NCBI RefSeq assembly: GCF_000212415.1
Contig: NC_015500.1
Span: forward strand, 2,914,001-2,978,000
Direction of reading: 5' to 3'
Source of the DNA: Treponema brennaborense DSM 12168
GTDB taxonomy: Bacteria > Spirochaetota > Spirochaetia > Treponematales > Treponemataceae
DNA: 64,000 nt
The position numbers were made by a program, and so were the translations under genes. The notes below the pieces were generated by a model. The model saw nothing but the letters and a program-made list of their open reading frames with translations. It made no database searches and was not told the DNA's origin. Positions 15,497 through 24,840 of this stretch are shown here, one piece after another (the first letter of the stretch is position 1; each line of letters begins with the position of its first letter).

Positions 15497-17253
15497 AATC
15501 GATGCTCCAACGGGACGGGAATGCACACGAGCGTCCCTTTTCCTTTTTCCGATTCCAATTTGATGCGGTATTCGCTTCCGTAAAACATGTCGAGCCTCTG
15601 CTGAATATTTTTAAGACCGATGCTGCCTTTCGCGTTCCGCTCGGGCGAATCGTCGGAAAGATACTGCCGAATGGTTTCAAGTTTTTGTTCATCCATTCCG
15701 CAGCCGAAATCCCTGACGCACAGCCACACTCTGCCGCAGCTTTCGTCCGGTTCCGTATATACGCGGATAACGGCGTCTTTGCCGGCCGGTTCCACCGCAT
15801 ACATGAACGCGTTTTCTATGACCGGCTGCAATATCATTTTGAGAATTTCAAGACTCTGAAATTCCGGTGCAATTTCCGTTTCAAGCGAAATGACGTAATC
15901 GTTGCGGAGATTGAGAATATATACGTATGAGCAGATATATTCGATTTCCTGCTGAACGGTAACGCGGTGGACTCTCCAGCGCAGGCAATACCGCATCATC
16001 TTTCCCAAGACGGTAACACTTTCGGCGATGTCGTTCTGATCGGCAAGCACCGCCTGCATTTTAATCGTTTCAAGTATATTGTAAAGAAAATGCGCGTTTA
16101 TCTGATTCTGCATCGCCTTTATTTCCGTCTCCGCAACGAGCGCCTGTTCTTTACAGATTTGATCGATCTGTTCCCGCAGCTGCTCCGTCATGGCGTTGAA
16201 CGTCTGCTGCATTTCGGCAACTTCATCGTTTCCGTCGACCGGAACGGTAACGTCCAGCTTGCCGTTCCGCACCTGCCGCATTCTGTCCATAACGGAATAG
16301 ATTCGGGCCATAAGCCGCTTCGTCGTAACGCTGATAATGAAAAACAGCAGACAGATCGTAACGAGCAGCGCCGCAACCGTTCCGCCCCGGAATAAAAACA
16401 ACTGCCTGCGTATCATATCCGTCGAACACACGTGTGCAACAAGCAGATTCATGCGCGGAATCGTACGCCACGCGGCGATCTTCGTACTGCGTCCGCTGTT
16501 CATCGTAAAAAGACCGGACGCGGAATCCGTTCCGAACACCGCAGCGGAGGCGAGCTGCGACCGTTCCGCCGCAGTCAATTCGGGGTGAACGCTTTGCTTT
16601 CCGCCGGCCGTAACCGGCACCAGAGCATCGGCTTGAACTGTAAAAACGTAATCCGCACGGAACGGTGAATCGGCTTTATATAAAAACGGAAAAAAATCTT
16701 CCATAAACATGGCTATTTGGATATAACCGAGCTCACGGCCGTTCCGTACGAGTCGCCGCGTGGTACAGACCGAAGGAGCTTTAAGACGATCCTGATTTCC
16801 CATATACGAAGCGGCGTAATTGTATTCCCACTTATCGAGCGCGGCAAGATCCGTTCTGTTTGAATGTAAAATAAAAGGCCACCGTTCGGGAATCAGCGGA
16901 TTATCGGTAAACATACGCACCGCGCATATATCGGGCACAACGAACATCAGCCGCGACATAAAAGAAACTTCGTCGATTATCGCGCTAATCAGCTGAGATT
17001 CGTCGTCAGACTCCGGTTTCGTAACGAGAAACATCAGTTCGTCGTTCGCACGAATAACGCTCTCTATCAGTACGAAGGAATCGACGCGCCCGTTTATCAG
17101 TTCAGCATGATCCGTTACCGCCTGCATACTCGCGGTGCGTAATTCTTCAAACAATCCGTTCCGGATATAATTCGTTGCACCGATAACGAGCAAAAACAGA
17201 GGAATCACTATTATACACGTATAAACGAGCACGAGCCGTTTTGAAAAAATCAT
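15493..17253 (-). CDS. Sensor histidine kinase (YesM-like)
   Basis: A 586-residue membrane kinase. TM1 is at ~8-28 (LVLVYTCIIVIPLFLLVIGA), then an extracytoplasmic sensor region of about 250 residues, then TM2 at ~285-305. A HAMP segment follows (DRMRQVRNGKLDVTVP), and the phospho-acceptor His lies in NQINAHFLYNILETIKMQ. The ATPase domain has PVIENAFMY (N box), DFGCGMDE (G1) and GSIGLKNIQQRL (G2). I chose ATG 17253 because the 62 residues before it in the open frame are Arg-rich and not signal-like, and because a TTTACA-17-TATAAT-6 arrangement ends exactly there. Confidence 0.92.
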   Translation of the reverse strand: MIFSKRLVLVYTCIIVIPLFLLVIGATNYIRNGLFEELRTASMQAVTDHAELINGRVDSFVLIESVIRANDELMFLVTKPESDDESQLISAIIDEVSFMSRLMFVVPDICAVRMFTDNPLIPERWPFILHSNRTDLAALDKWEYNYAASYMGNQDRLKAPSVCTTRRLVRNGRELGYIQIAMFMEDFFPFLYKADSPFRADYVFTVQADALVPVTAGGKQSVHPELTAAERSQLASAAVFGTDSASGLFTMNSGRSTKIAAWRTIPRMNLLVAHVCSTDMIRRQLFLFRGGTVAALLVTICLLFFIISVTTKRLMARIYSVMDRMRQVRNGKLDVTVPVDGNDEVAEMQQTFNAMTEQLREQIDQICKEQALVAETEIKAMQNQINAHFLYNILETIKMQAVLADQNDIAESVTVLGKMMRYCLRWRVHRVTVQQEIEYICSYVYILNLRNDYVISLETEIAPEFQSLEILKMILQPVIENAFMYAVEPAGKDAVIRVYTEPDESCGRVWLCVRDFGCGMDEQKLETIRQYLSDDSPERNAKGSIGLKNIQQRLDMFYGSEYRIKLESEKGKGTLVCIPVPLEHRL

Positions 17254-17288
17254 GTCTTCATTATAAGAGCGGAATCGCTTTCTGTAAA
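17254..17288 (-). promoter_or_regulatory. Leaderless-type promoter of the sensor kinase
   Basis: Minus strand: TTTACA (17283-17288), 17-bp spacer, TATAAT (17260-17265), GAAGAC, ATG. A separate promoter for kinase and regulator, independent of the importer operon upstream. Confidence 0.65.
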
Positions 17289-17450
17289 TGGAAAATACGG
17301 ACCGGTACACCCCTGTACGGAGCAGTGCCAATCCGTAACGCCGCACCCGCACCCCGTAACGGACCGGCGGTTTATACGCATGAATCGGCGTCAACTCGCA
17401 CAGACCGGCGGTTTGTATGCGCAGGTGCGGTTTGTACATACACAGGCACG

Positions 17451-17490
17451 GTTTCCTCCCGCAGAGCTTTCGCTGCCGCGCGGAGGAAAC
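17451..17490 (-). terminator. Hairpin after the solute-binding protein gene
   Basis: Stem GTTTCCTCC (17451-17459) / GGAGGAAAC (17482-17490) with a 22-nt GC-rich loop, 9 nt past the stop. No T tract. The rest of 17254-17450 has a duplicated GACCGGCGGTTT motif and no gene. Confidence 0.45.
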
Positions 17491-17498
17491 GTTCCGTT

Positions 17499-19139
17499 TT
17501 ACTTCATACCCAATTTTTCTTTGTTGGCATTCATCATTTTCGTTTGAGCTTCAACAACCTTGTCGATACCTTTATCTTTTTTGAATTTTGCAAAATCGCT
17601 CCAGATTTTGTCAAATTCAGCGTCCGACGGCGCGCGCAGCAAGGCGGGAAGAACTTTTCCCCAGCGCCGCTGAATTTCTTCAAATATGAGCGCTTCGTCG
17701 CTGCCGGCAGGGAGCATCAGATTATCGTAAACGGCAAAGGAATGTACGTACGGACGGGTCCACAGCTGCGGCTGTTCCAGCGACGGCGCATACGTGATGC
17801 CCCACTGCTGCTGCCAGGCGGTGTCCATCAGCATCCAGTACGTATACTGAACGCCGATCTCCGTTTCCTGTCTGTTTTTGTCATTCTGATCGAGTTTCTG
17901 TACGGCGGGAAGCAGTGCAGGAATACCGTCCGCACCTATCGAATACGTAACGTCTTTTATGCCGAAGTTCGTATCCATCTGACCTTCTTCACTGATCAGA
18001 TACGTCATGAACTGCATTGCCCGGGCGGGATCTTTGCAATTTTTTGAAATCAGCGTAACGGTCCATCCGGCGATACCCGCGCCGCCGAGCGTCGGTTCGT
18101 CTCCACGGGAATTACGCGGAGGATTTACCGCAATATAAATACTGTTCGGATCTTTTTCATACAGTGCGTTCTGTGCAGCCTGCATGTCCCAATTGTAATA
18201 CAGCATACAGAAATAGCGGCCCTGCGCGGCTTTTTCTTCAATCTGGGAACGTTTGTCAACAAAAATGTCCGTCGGAATCAGCCCTTCTTCATGAGCTTTG
18301 CGGAACGTTTTAAGCCAGCGTACGTATTCGGGATCCGTCGGACCGAGCTGAGGATCGTAGAATTTGCCGTCTTTTTCGGGCAGCAAAGCAAGAAAATGCG
18401 GCAGCGCGTCGCGCAGGCGGTCGCAGCCCAAATCGTTGAATTCGTTGGTTCCGAACGGAATGAGCGACTGCCCGTTAACCGTGGGAAATTTCGCTTTCGC
18501 AGCGCGCAATGCACCGAGAAAACCTTCCGGCGTAGACATATCGGGGCTGCCGATAGCTTCGTACATATCCTTGCGCACCAAAAACGTTTCGTTCGACGTC
18601 AGTTTACCGGCATATTTTTCATAATCGGCAGGCGTATATGAAGCGTTCGGATATCCGTACACATGGCCGTCGTTCTGCCGGTACCAACCGAGTTTGTTCG
18701 CGTCGGCAACTTTGAAAAAATACGGATCGTATTTCTGCGCCAATTCGTCAAGCGGCAAAACCAATCCTGCGTCGATCATCATGGCCACCTGACCTTCGTA
18801 CCAGCCCAGCGTAATGATGTCGGGCAGCGCGTCGCCGGCGATCATGGCGTTCAGTTTTTCCGTTTCATTACCCGCCGGAACGATAAAATTAACGTCGACT
18901 CCGGTTTTTTCGGTAATGTATTTGGAAACCTGCGAATCGCCCCAATGGCGCGCAAACCAACTGAAATTGACGTACCAGTCTAATTTGACAGGCGTATCCT
19001 TGTTTGCCTGCCAGCCGGGAGTACTCCCTGAACCGGATTTCGTCCCGTTCGCCGCCGCGGTATCTTTACCTCCGCCGGCAAACACGAATGACGATGCCAA
19101 AAGGCAAACCGTCAGCACTGCGGTTAAAACTTTCTTCAT
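17499..19139 (-). CDS. Extracellular solute-binding protein, oligosaccharide type
   Basis: A 546-residue binding protein of the LipO/YtcQ class that works with LplB/YtcP permeases. The signal peptide MKKVLTAVLTVCLLASSFVF ends at AGGG; there is no lipobox cysteine, so it appears periplasmic rather than lipid-anchored. The mature protein begins with a Gly/Ser/Thr linker and then VKLDWYVNFSWFARHWGDS, ITEKTGVDVNF and GDALPDIITLG, typical of this cluster. AAAAGGAGG lies 6 nt before the ATG. It is the last gene of a three-gene importer operon (permease, permease, binding protein). No ATPase is encoded nearby, as is common for this class, which shares a general MsmX-type ATPase. Confidence 0.9.
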   Translation of the reverse strand: MKKVLTAVLTVCLLASSFVFAGGGKDTAAANGTKSGSGSTPGWQANKDTPVKLDWYVNFSWFARHWGDSQVSKYITEKTGVDVNFIVPAGNETEKLNAMIAGDALPDIITLGWYEGQVAMMIDAGLVLPLDELAQKYDPYFFKVADANKLGWYRQNDGHVYGYPNASYTPADYEKYAGKLTSNETFLVRKDMYEAIGSPDMSTPEGFLGALRAAKAKFPTVNGQSLIPFGTNEFNDLGCDRLRDALPHFLALLPEKDGKFYDPQLGPTDPEYVRWLKTFRKAHEEGLIPTDIFVDKRSQIEEKAAQGRYFCMLYYNWDMQAAQNALYEKDPNSIYIAVNPPRNSRGDEPTLGGAGIAGWTVTLISKNCKDPARAMQFMTYLISEEGQMDTNFGIKDVTYSIGADGIPALLPAVQKLDQNDKNRQETEIGVQYTYWMLMDTAWQQQWGITYAPSLEQPQLWTRPYVHSFAVYDNLMLPAGSDEALIFEEIQRRWGKVLPALLRAPSDAEFDKIWSDFAKFKKDKGIDKVVEAQTKMMNANKEKLGMK

Positions 19140-19159
19140 CTATTTCCTCCTTTTGGAAA

Positions 19160-20071
19160 TTAACCCTTTATGGAACCGATCATCATACCTTTTACGAAAT
19201 ATTTTTGCATAAAAGGATACACGCAGATAATCGGGGCCGTCGTTACGACCATAGTCGCAAGCCTGACCGACTGCGAACTGACTTGCTGTGCGGTAACGCC
19301 GGCCGGCATGGACACGACCGCTTTAGACGCACTGGCGCTTGCAACGATGCGGTACAAAAACGTCTGTATCGGCTGCAATTCCGCCCGATTCGTATACATG
19401 ACTCCCGTAAAATAATCGTTCCAATGCGCCACGCCGTTGAACAGCGCAATCGTTGCGATCACCGGCATTGAAAGCGGAATGACTATTCTTATGAACACGA
19501 CCAAATCGTTCGCACCGTCGAGTTTGGCGGACTCTTCAAGCCCCGCCGGAAGCTCCCTGAAAAACGACATGAAAATAATCATATTATAGAAATTGAAAAG
19601 ACCGGGAACAATGTACACCCAAAAACTATCGTATAAACCGATGTTTTTGATAAGAATAAAATAAGGAATAAGACCGCCGCCGAAAAACATCGTAATCGTT
19701 CCCAAAACGGTATATATTTTATTGCCCATAATGTGCTTCTTTGAAAAAGCATAACCGACCATTGCGGTAAAAAAGACGCTCGACACCGTTCCGATAACGG
19801 TGCGCAGAATCGTTACGGTAAACGCCTGGGCGATGGATTTATCCATAAAAACCGTTTTGTAGCTTTCAAGTGAAAACTTACGCGGAAACCAGTAAATACC
19901 GCCGCGCAGCGCGTCCGAAGAATCGTTGAACGAAATGATAACCGTATACCACACCGGATACAATATGATAAAACACAAAACAGCCATCGCCGCCACAAGA
20001 ATTTTATCCCCGATTATATTACTCTCCAATTTCCGCGCGCGTTTTTTTTCCATAAGTCTCTCGGTATTCAT
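19160..20071 (-). CDS. ABC sugar permease, YtcP/AraQ type
   Basis: A 303-residue protein with six hydrophobic segments and the EAA loop EESAKLDGANDLVVFIRIVI. It begins with a basic tail (MEKKRARKLE), and ILYPVWYTVIISFND is a typical first loop. It ends KYFVKGMMIGSIKG, the characteristic C terminus of this subfamily. AAAGGAG lies 7 nt upstream of the ATG. It forms the membrane channel with the LplB-type partner encoded upstream. Confidence 0.93.
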   Translation of the reverse strand: MNTERLMEKKRARKLESNIIGDKILVAAMAVLCFIILYPVWYTVIISFNDSSDALRGGIYWFPRKFSLESYKTVFMDKSIAQAFTVTILRTVIGTVSSVFFTAMVGYAFSKKHIMGNKIYTVLGTITMFFGGGLIPYFILIKNIGLYDSFWVYIVPGLFNFYNMIIFMSFFRELPAGLEESAKLDGANDLVVFIRIVIPLSMPVIATIALFNGVAHWNDYFTGVMYTNRAELQPIQTFLYRIVASASASKAVVSMPAGVTAQQVSSQSVRLATMVVTTAPIICVYPFMQKYFVKGMMIGSIKG

Positions 20072-20143
20072 GACATACTCCTTTTTGCAATATACATCCG
20101 AACGGATAAGCGCCGCATTGACCGCGCGCTTGCTGCGGACACC

Positions 20144-21121
20144 CTAAAACAGCGACGTATCGTTCAATTTTTTCGTAACGCGATTCGCAACGAGCAGTAA
20201 AAGGAACGCTGCAACCGATTTGAACAGACCGATAGCCGCCGCGTACGAATACCGCATACTCCGCATGGCCGTGTTGTACGTATAAATATCGATCACGTTG
20301 CTGCGCTCCGAATTGAGCGGGTTCCATAATACGAATATCTGATCGAAATTCGAATTGAGCAAACCGCCCACGGCAAGAATGAACAGCAGCGCAATCGTGC
20401 CGCTGATTGAAGGCAGCGTTATTGAAAATATTTGGCGGAACCGTCCCGCTCCGTCAACGCGCGCGGCTTCGTACATTTCCTGATCGATACCGGAAATCGC
20501 CGCAAGATAGATGATCGCCGACCAACCGAGCTCTTTCCATAAATCGGAAATAACGGTGATCGCCCAAAAATATTGGGGATACGCAAGATACGTAACGCCT
20601 TTTTCTATAATACCGCATTTGATGAGCAGTTCGTTGAACAGCCCCGTTTCTCCCATCCAAGTCGTCAGGATTCCTCCCAAGACGACCCATGAAAGAAAAT
20701 GCGGCAGATACGAAATGGTCTGTATCGCTTTTTTAAAACGCTGATTGCGCACTTCGTTCAGCATCAGCGCAAACACGATGGGAAGCGGAAAATTGATGCA
20801 GAGTTTCAAAAGACTGATTCCCAGCGTATTCGTCATAACCGACGAAAATTCTTCATCCTTGAAAAAATTGATAAAATGCTGGAATCCGCCGGAGGCAGCC
20901 CATTCGGATTGAAGAAACTGCCCGCTGAACAAGGGCACGGTTATACGGTAATTTTTTTTGAACGCAATAAGGATTCCGTACATCGGCGCGTAATTGAACA
21001 CGAGCATCCAGGCAACGCCGCACAAAGCCATAAACTGTAAATATTTTTCTTCACGCAGCCGGCGCCGGAACGTTTTCTTATTTAAAAGAACCGGAGCCGA
21101 TTTTTCGGTTTTCTGTTTCAT
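20144..21121 (-). CDS. ABC sugar permease, LplB type
   Basis: A 325-residue permease. It has FNYAPMYGILIAFKKNY near the first helix, the EAA loop YEAARVDGAGRFRQIFSITL, and a closing VANRVTKKLNDTSLF typical of LplB. The ATG at 21121 follows AAAGGATGC; an in-frame ATG 8 codons earlier is less likely. It is the first gene of the importer operon. The divergent 21304 gene shares the control region. Confidence 0.93.
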   Translation of the reverse strand: MKQKTEKSAPVLLNKKTFRRRLREEKYLQFMALCGVAWMLVFNYAPMYGILIAFKKNYRITVPLFSGQFLQSEWAASGGFQHFINFFKDEEFSSVMTNTLGISLLKLCINFPLPIVFALMLNEVRNQRFKKAIQTISYLPHFLSWVVLGGILTTWMGETGLFNELLIKCGIIEKGVTYLAYPQYFWAITVISDLWKELGWSAIIYLAAISGIDQEMYEAARVDGAGRFRQIFSITLPSISGTIALLFILAVGGLLNSNFDQIFVLWNPLNSERSNVIDIYTYNTAMRSMRYSYAAAIGLFKSVAAFLLLLVANRVTKKLNDTSLF

Positions 21122-21236
21122 AAAAGCATCCTTTCTGATTACCAATATACCAGCCTTCCGCAGCGGCCGCCAGAATACAAAATTTCAGAAAGGTGTCTTT
21201 TTTTCGGTTTTCCCCGGATTTACCGTACTCTCCGCG

Positions 21237-21265
21237 TTGACAACTGAAATACCTTCTTTTAGATT
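21237..21265 (+). promoter_or_regulatory. Promoter of the large glycosidase-like gene
   Basis: TTGACA (21237-21242), 17-bp spacer, TAGATT (21260-21265). The transcript would carry a leader of about 30 nt with AAGGAG at 21293-21298. Confidence 0.65.
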
Positions 21266-21303
21266 GAACAGCGAAAGAAAACAAGCGCGCACAAGGAGTT
21301 GTG

Positions 21304-24300
21304 ATGAAAGAGCGGCACTGCACCGGATCGTTTACCGAGCTTGACGGCGAACGATTCTATAAAATCGAAAATTACGACGCCATGGAAGATTTTTTCATGA
21401 CGATAACAAGTTCGTCGGATATTTGGAATTTCTGCTGGGCATCCGGAGGCGTTACCGCAGGCCGAATAGACTGCGATCACGCGATATTTCCCTATTATAC
21501 GGCGGATAAAGTTTCCGATGCAAAAACGTATACCGGCCCGTATACGGCGATCGCCGTACAACGAGGCTCCGATCACGGCGAGCAGCACTGCGTCGTCTGG
21601 GAACCGTTTGCCGCCGCGTCGCCCGCACAAAAAGGTCCCGAATGCCGGCCCAGCATTTACAAAAACGAAGTCGGCACGAAAGTCTGGTTTGAAGAAATCA
21701 ACACGGAATTGCAGATTTCGTTCCGATACGGCTGGACGTCTTCGGCAGCCTTCGGCCTCGTACGCTGCGTCCGGATCGAAAATCTTGCACCCGTTCCGCA
21801 AACGCTCGCCGTTCTCGACGGCTGCCGAAACATACTGCCGGCGTGCGTAACCGCCGACTTTCAAAACGGCAACAGCATTCTGCTCGACGCATACAAAAAA
21901 ACGGAAAACAGCGGAGATACGAATATCGCGCTGTTTTCCGTTTCTTCCATCGTTACCGATAAAGCCGAACCGAACGAAGGGCTTTTTGCAAACGTCTGCT
22001 GGTTCACTACGGACGACGATCTCATTCTCAGCCCGGACGCACCCGCCCGATTCGCGGCAACCGCGGCAGCAGCCGGCAGCACCGTACACAGCGCCGCGGC
22101 GGCCGTTGCGGCTCCGGACGCGCGCTCCGCAGTTATCAAAGGAAAACGGCCGGCGTGTTATATCTGCCGGACACTCACACTTGAAGCGGCAGCCGCAGAC
22201 TGCTGGTATCAGACGTTCGATACGTCGCTCGACGCGTGCCGGCTCGCGGCGCTTGAATCGCGGATACGGGATCGTTCCGCTGCCGCCGCCGCACTCAAAG
22301 CGGACGCTGCCGCCGGAACGGAAGCGATGCGCCGGTACGTCGCGGACGCCGACGGTATCCAGCATACCGCGGATATCATGGCCTGCACGCATCACACGGC
22401 GAACGTCATGTTCAACATCATGCGCGGCGGCGTTTTTGCGGACAACGGCCGAATCGGGACACAGGATTTTCTCGATTTCATCGGCGTCCGCAATAAAGCA
22501 AAGCGGGCGGCGGCGGCAGACCTGATACGGCGAACCGCCCCGGAACGGAACGGCACAATCGGCGACAACGGTAAATGCGGCGATATAGGCAGCGCCGACG
22601 GCAGCAATAAATGCTGCGACAACGCTAAATGCGGCAAAATTTCACCGCAGGCGCTTTCCGCTGCCGTCGTGCAATCCGCAGATCCGCAGCTTGAACGGCT
22701 CGTTACGGAATACCTGCCGCTCGCCTTTTCTCGCCGCCACGGCGACCCGAGCCGGCCATGGAATCGGTTCAGCATCAAAGTACAAAACGCAGACGGCAGC
22801 CCGGTACTCAATTACGAAGGAAACTGGCGCGATATTTTCCAGAACTGGGAAGCGCTCGCCTTTTCATACCCCGCGTACGTCCAAAACATGTGTGCCAAAT
22901 TTCTCGGCGCAATGACCATCGACGGTTTCAATCCGTATCGCATCACGCGGGAAGGAATCGAATGGGAAGAACCCGAGCCTGACAATCCTTGGGCACAAAT
23001 AGGATATTGGGGTGATCACCAAATCATCTATCTTGAAAAACTGCTCGAATTATACAGCCGGACGAACCGCAAAGGGTTGCTCGCTTCTCTGAACCGTCCC
23101 CGCTGCGCGACCGCCCGCGTACCGTACCGACTTAAACCGTATGCGGATATCCTCAAAAATCCGCGCGAAACCATCGATTTTGATCGAAATCTCAGCCTGC
23201 AGCTTAAACGGGAAGCCGAGAAAAAAGGATCCGACGCGAAACTGGTTCCGGGAGCGGACGGACAGCCGGAACTCGTTTCGATTACCGCGAAACTGCTCCA
23301 AATCGTTATTGCAAAAGCGTCGAACTTCGTTCCCGGCGGCGGTATCTGGCTCAACACCCAGCGCCCCGAATGGAACGACGCAAACAATGCGCTCGCCGGT
23401 TACGGACTTTCCGTAGTAACGCTGTGCTATCTGCGCCGCTTCGCCGCGTTTTTGATCGATTTATATGAAAATTCGCCGCTCGAAGTTTTTACGGTGCCCG
23501 GCAAAATTGCGGAAACGTTTACGGGGCTCGGCGTGCTGTATTCGGCATACGATCCGGTCCAGACGGCCGCAGACAGCGTCTCCCGCCGCGCTTTCACCGA
23601 CCGCGCGGGACTGCTGTTTGAAAAAGAACGCGGCGATTTATATCAGGAAGGATTCGCCGCTCCGGCAAAAAAACTGACGGGCTCCCGCATCGTCGCCGTA
23701 TTGCAAGCCATTCTTGCCCACGCGGAACACACTATCCGGCTGAACCGGCGCCCGGACGGCCTGTTTCACGCATACAACACGATGCGCATTACCGAAACGG
23801 GCATGGAACTTTCATCGCTGCCGGAAATGCTTGAAGGGCAAGTCGCAGTCCTTTCAAGCGGAATGCTCTTACCGGAAGAGGCGCTTTCCGTGTTCAAAAC
23901 GCTTAAACAAAGCAAACTCTTTGAACCGCGGCAGCATTCGTATCTGCTGTATCCGGATAAGGAATTGCCCCGGTTCCGCGATAAAAACCGAATTTCCGCG
24001 GCGGAAATTCAGCCGGTCGAACGGCTCGTTTCCGAAACGAACGGACGGATCATCGCGAAAGACTGCGCCGGCGATTATCATTTCAACGCGGATTTCCGCA
24101 ACGTACACGTTATGGAGGCGTATATCGACGCGCTGCCGGCTGCCATGCGGCCCACGGATGCGGAAAAACGCGTACTCGCCGAATTGTATGAAAAAACGTT
24201 CAATCATCAGAATTTCACCGGCCGCTCCGGCACGTTTTACGCGTACGAAGGACTCGGAAGCATCTACTGGCACATGGTTGCGAAACTGCTCGTTGCGGCG

Positions 24301-24840
24301 CAGGAAAACGTCTTTGCCGCAGCCGGTTCGGAAACTGCGGCGGAACTTGCCGCAGTCTATTACGACATCCGCAGCGGAATCGGATTCAATAAAACGCCGG
24401 AGCTGTACGGCGCGTTTCCCGCGGATCCGTATTCGCACACGCCGGCCGGTCAAGGAGCAAAACAGCCGGGCATGACGGGGCAGGTAAAAGAAGAAATCAT
24501 TACCCGCTGGGGCGAACTCGGCGTTCATATTGAAGACGGAAAAGCCGCCTTCCGCCCGATTTTGCTCCGCCGAACCGAATTCCGGCAGGACGGTACGCTT
24601 GATTTTACCTGGTGCGGCGTTCCGGTTACGTACTTTCTGACGGAAAGCGCCGATTCGGAAAACATCCGCATCACGTACGCGGATAAAGCCGCGGCGGAAC
24701 GGGCCGGAACAACGCTCACTGCGGAAGAAACGGCGCTTCTGTTCAGCAGAGACGGTGCGATCCGCGCGATAGACGTGCGGGTTTGCTTGAAAAACACCGA
24801 ACTGAGGAGGTACGAAAATGAACATAACACGCATATTTGA
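21304..24840 (+). CDS. Large glycosidase/phosphorylase-like protein, unassigned family
   Basis: A 1178-residue cytoplasmic protein with no signal peptide. ATG 21304 is preferred over the GTG at 21301 because AAGGAG then has 5-nt spacing. The N-terminal ~330 residues are beta-rich and resemble the super-sandwich of cellobiose-phosphorylase-type enzymes. The core (~500-900) has NYEGNWRDIFQNWEALAFSY, DGFNPYRITREGIEWEEPE, IGYWGDHQIIYLEKLLELY and NTQRPEWNDANNALAGYG, with conserved acids as expected in an (alpha/alpha)6 barrel active site. I recognise this pattern from uncharacterised bacterial proteins but cannot assign a CAZy family. A Cys/Gly/Asn-rich insertion (~residues 420-445) is probably a surface loop. 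It overlaps the GH30 gene by 23 bp. Confidence 0.7.
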   Translation: MKERHCTGSFTELDGERFYKIENYDAMEDFFMTITSSSDIWNFCWASGGVTAGRIDCDHAIFPYYTADKVSDAKTYTGPYTAIAVQRGSDHGEQHCVVWEPFAAASPAQKGPECRPSIYKNEVGTKVWFEEINTELQISFRYGWTSSAAFGLVRCVRIENLAPVPQTLAVLDGCRNILPACVTADFQNGNSILLDAYKKTENSGDTNIALFSVSSIVTDKAEPNEGLFANVCWFTTDDDLILSPDAPARFAATAAAAGSTVHSAAAAVAAPDARSAVIKGKRPACYICRTLTLEAAAADCWYQTFDTSLDACRLAALESRIRDRSAAAAALKADAAAGTEAMRRYVADADGIQHTADIMACTHHTANVMFNIMRGGVFADNGRIGTQDFLDFIGVRNKAKRAAAADLIRRTAPERNGTIGDNGKCGDIGSADGSNKCCDNAKCGKISPQALSAAVVQSADPQLERLVTEYLPLAFSRRHGDPSRPWNRFSIKVQNADGSPVLNYEGNWRDIFQNWEALAFSYPAYVQNMCAKFLGAMTIDGFNPYRITREGIEWEEPEPDNPWAQIGYWGDHQIIYLEKLLELYSRTNRKGLLASLNRPRCATARVPYRLKPYADILKNPRETIDFDRNLSLQLKREAEKKGSDAKLVPGADGQPELVSITAKLLQIVIAKASNFVPGGGIWLNTQRPEWNDANNALAGYGLSVVTLCYLRRFAAFLIDLYENSPLEVFTVPGKIAETFTGLGVLYSAYDPVQTAADSVSRRAFTDRAGLLFEKERGDLYQEGFAAPAKKLTGSRIVAVLQAILAHAEHTIRLNRRPDGLFHAYNTMRITETGMELSSLPEMLEGQVAVLSSGMLLPEEALSVFKTLKQSKLFEPRQHSYLLYPDKELPRFRDKNRISAAEIQPVERLVSETNGRIIAKDCAGDYHFNADFRNVHVMEAYIDALPAAMRPTDAEKRVLAELYEKTFNHQNFTGRSGTFYAYEGLGSIYWHMVAKLLVAAQENVFAAAGSETAAELAAVYYDIRSGIGFNKTPELYGAFPADPYSHTPAGQGAKQPGMTGQVKEEIITRWGELGVHIEDGKAAFRPILLRRTEFRQDGTLDFTWCGVPVTYFLTESADSENIRITYADKAAAERAGTTLTAEETALLFSRDGAIRAIDVRVCLKNTELRRYENEHNTHI

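Noticed and set aside
17254-17439. 62-residue N-terminal extension of the sensor kinase
   Set aside because: Not signal-like, and the promoter elements lie within it.
21259-22395. 378-codon minus-strand ORF
   Set aside because: Shadow of the large glycosidase-like gene, which has a promoter, ribosome site and family motifs.
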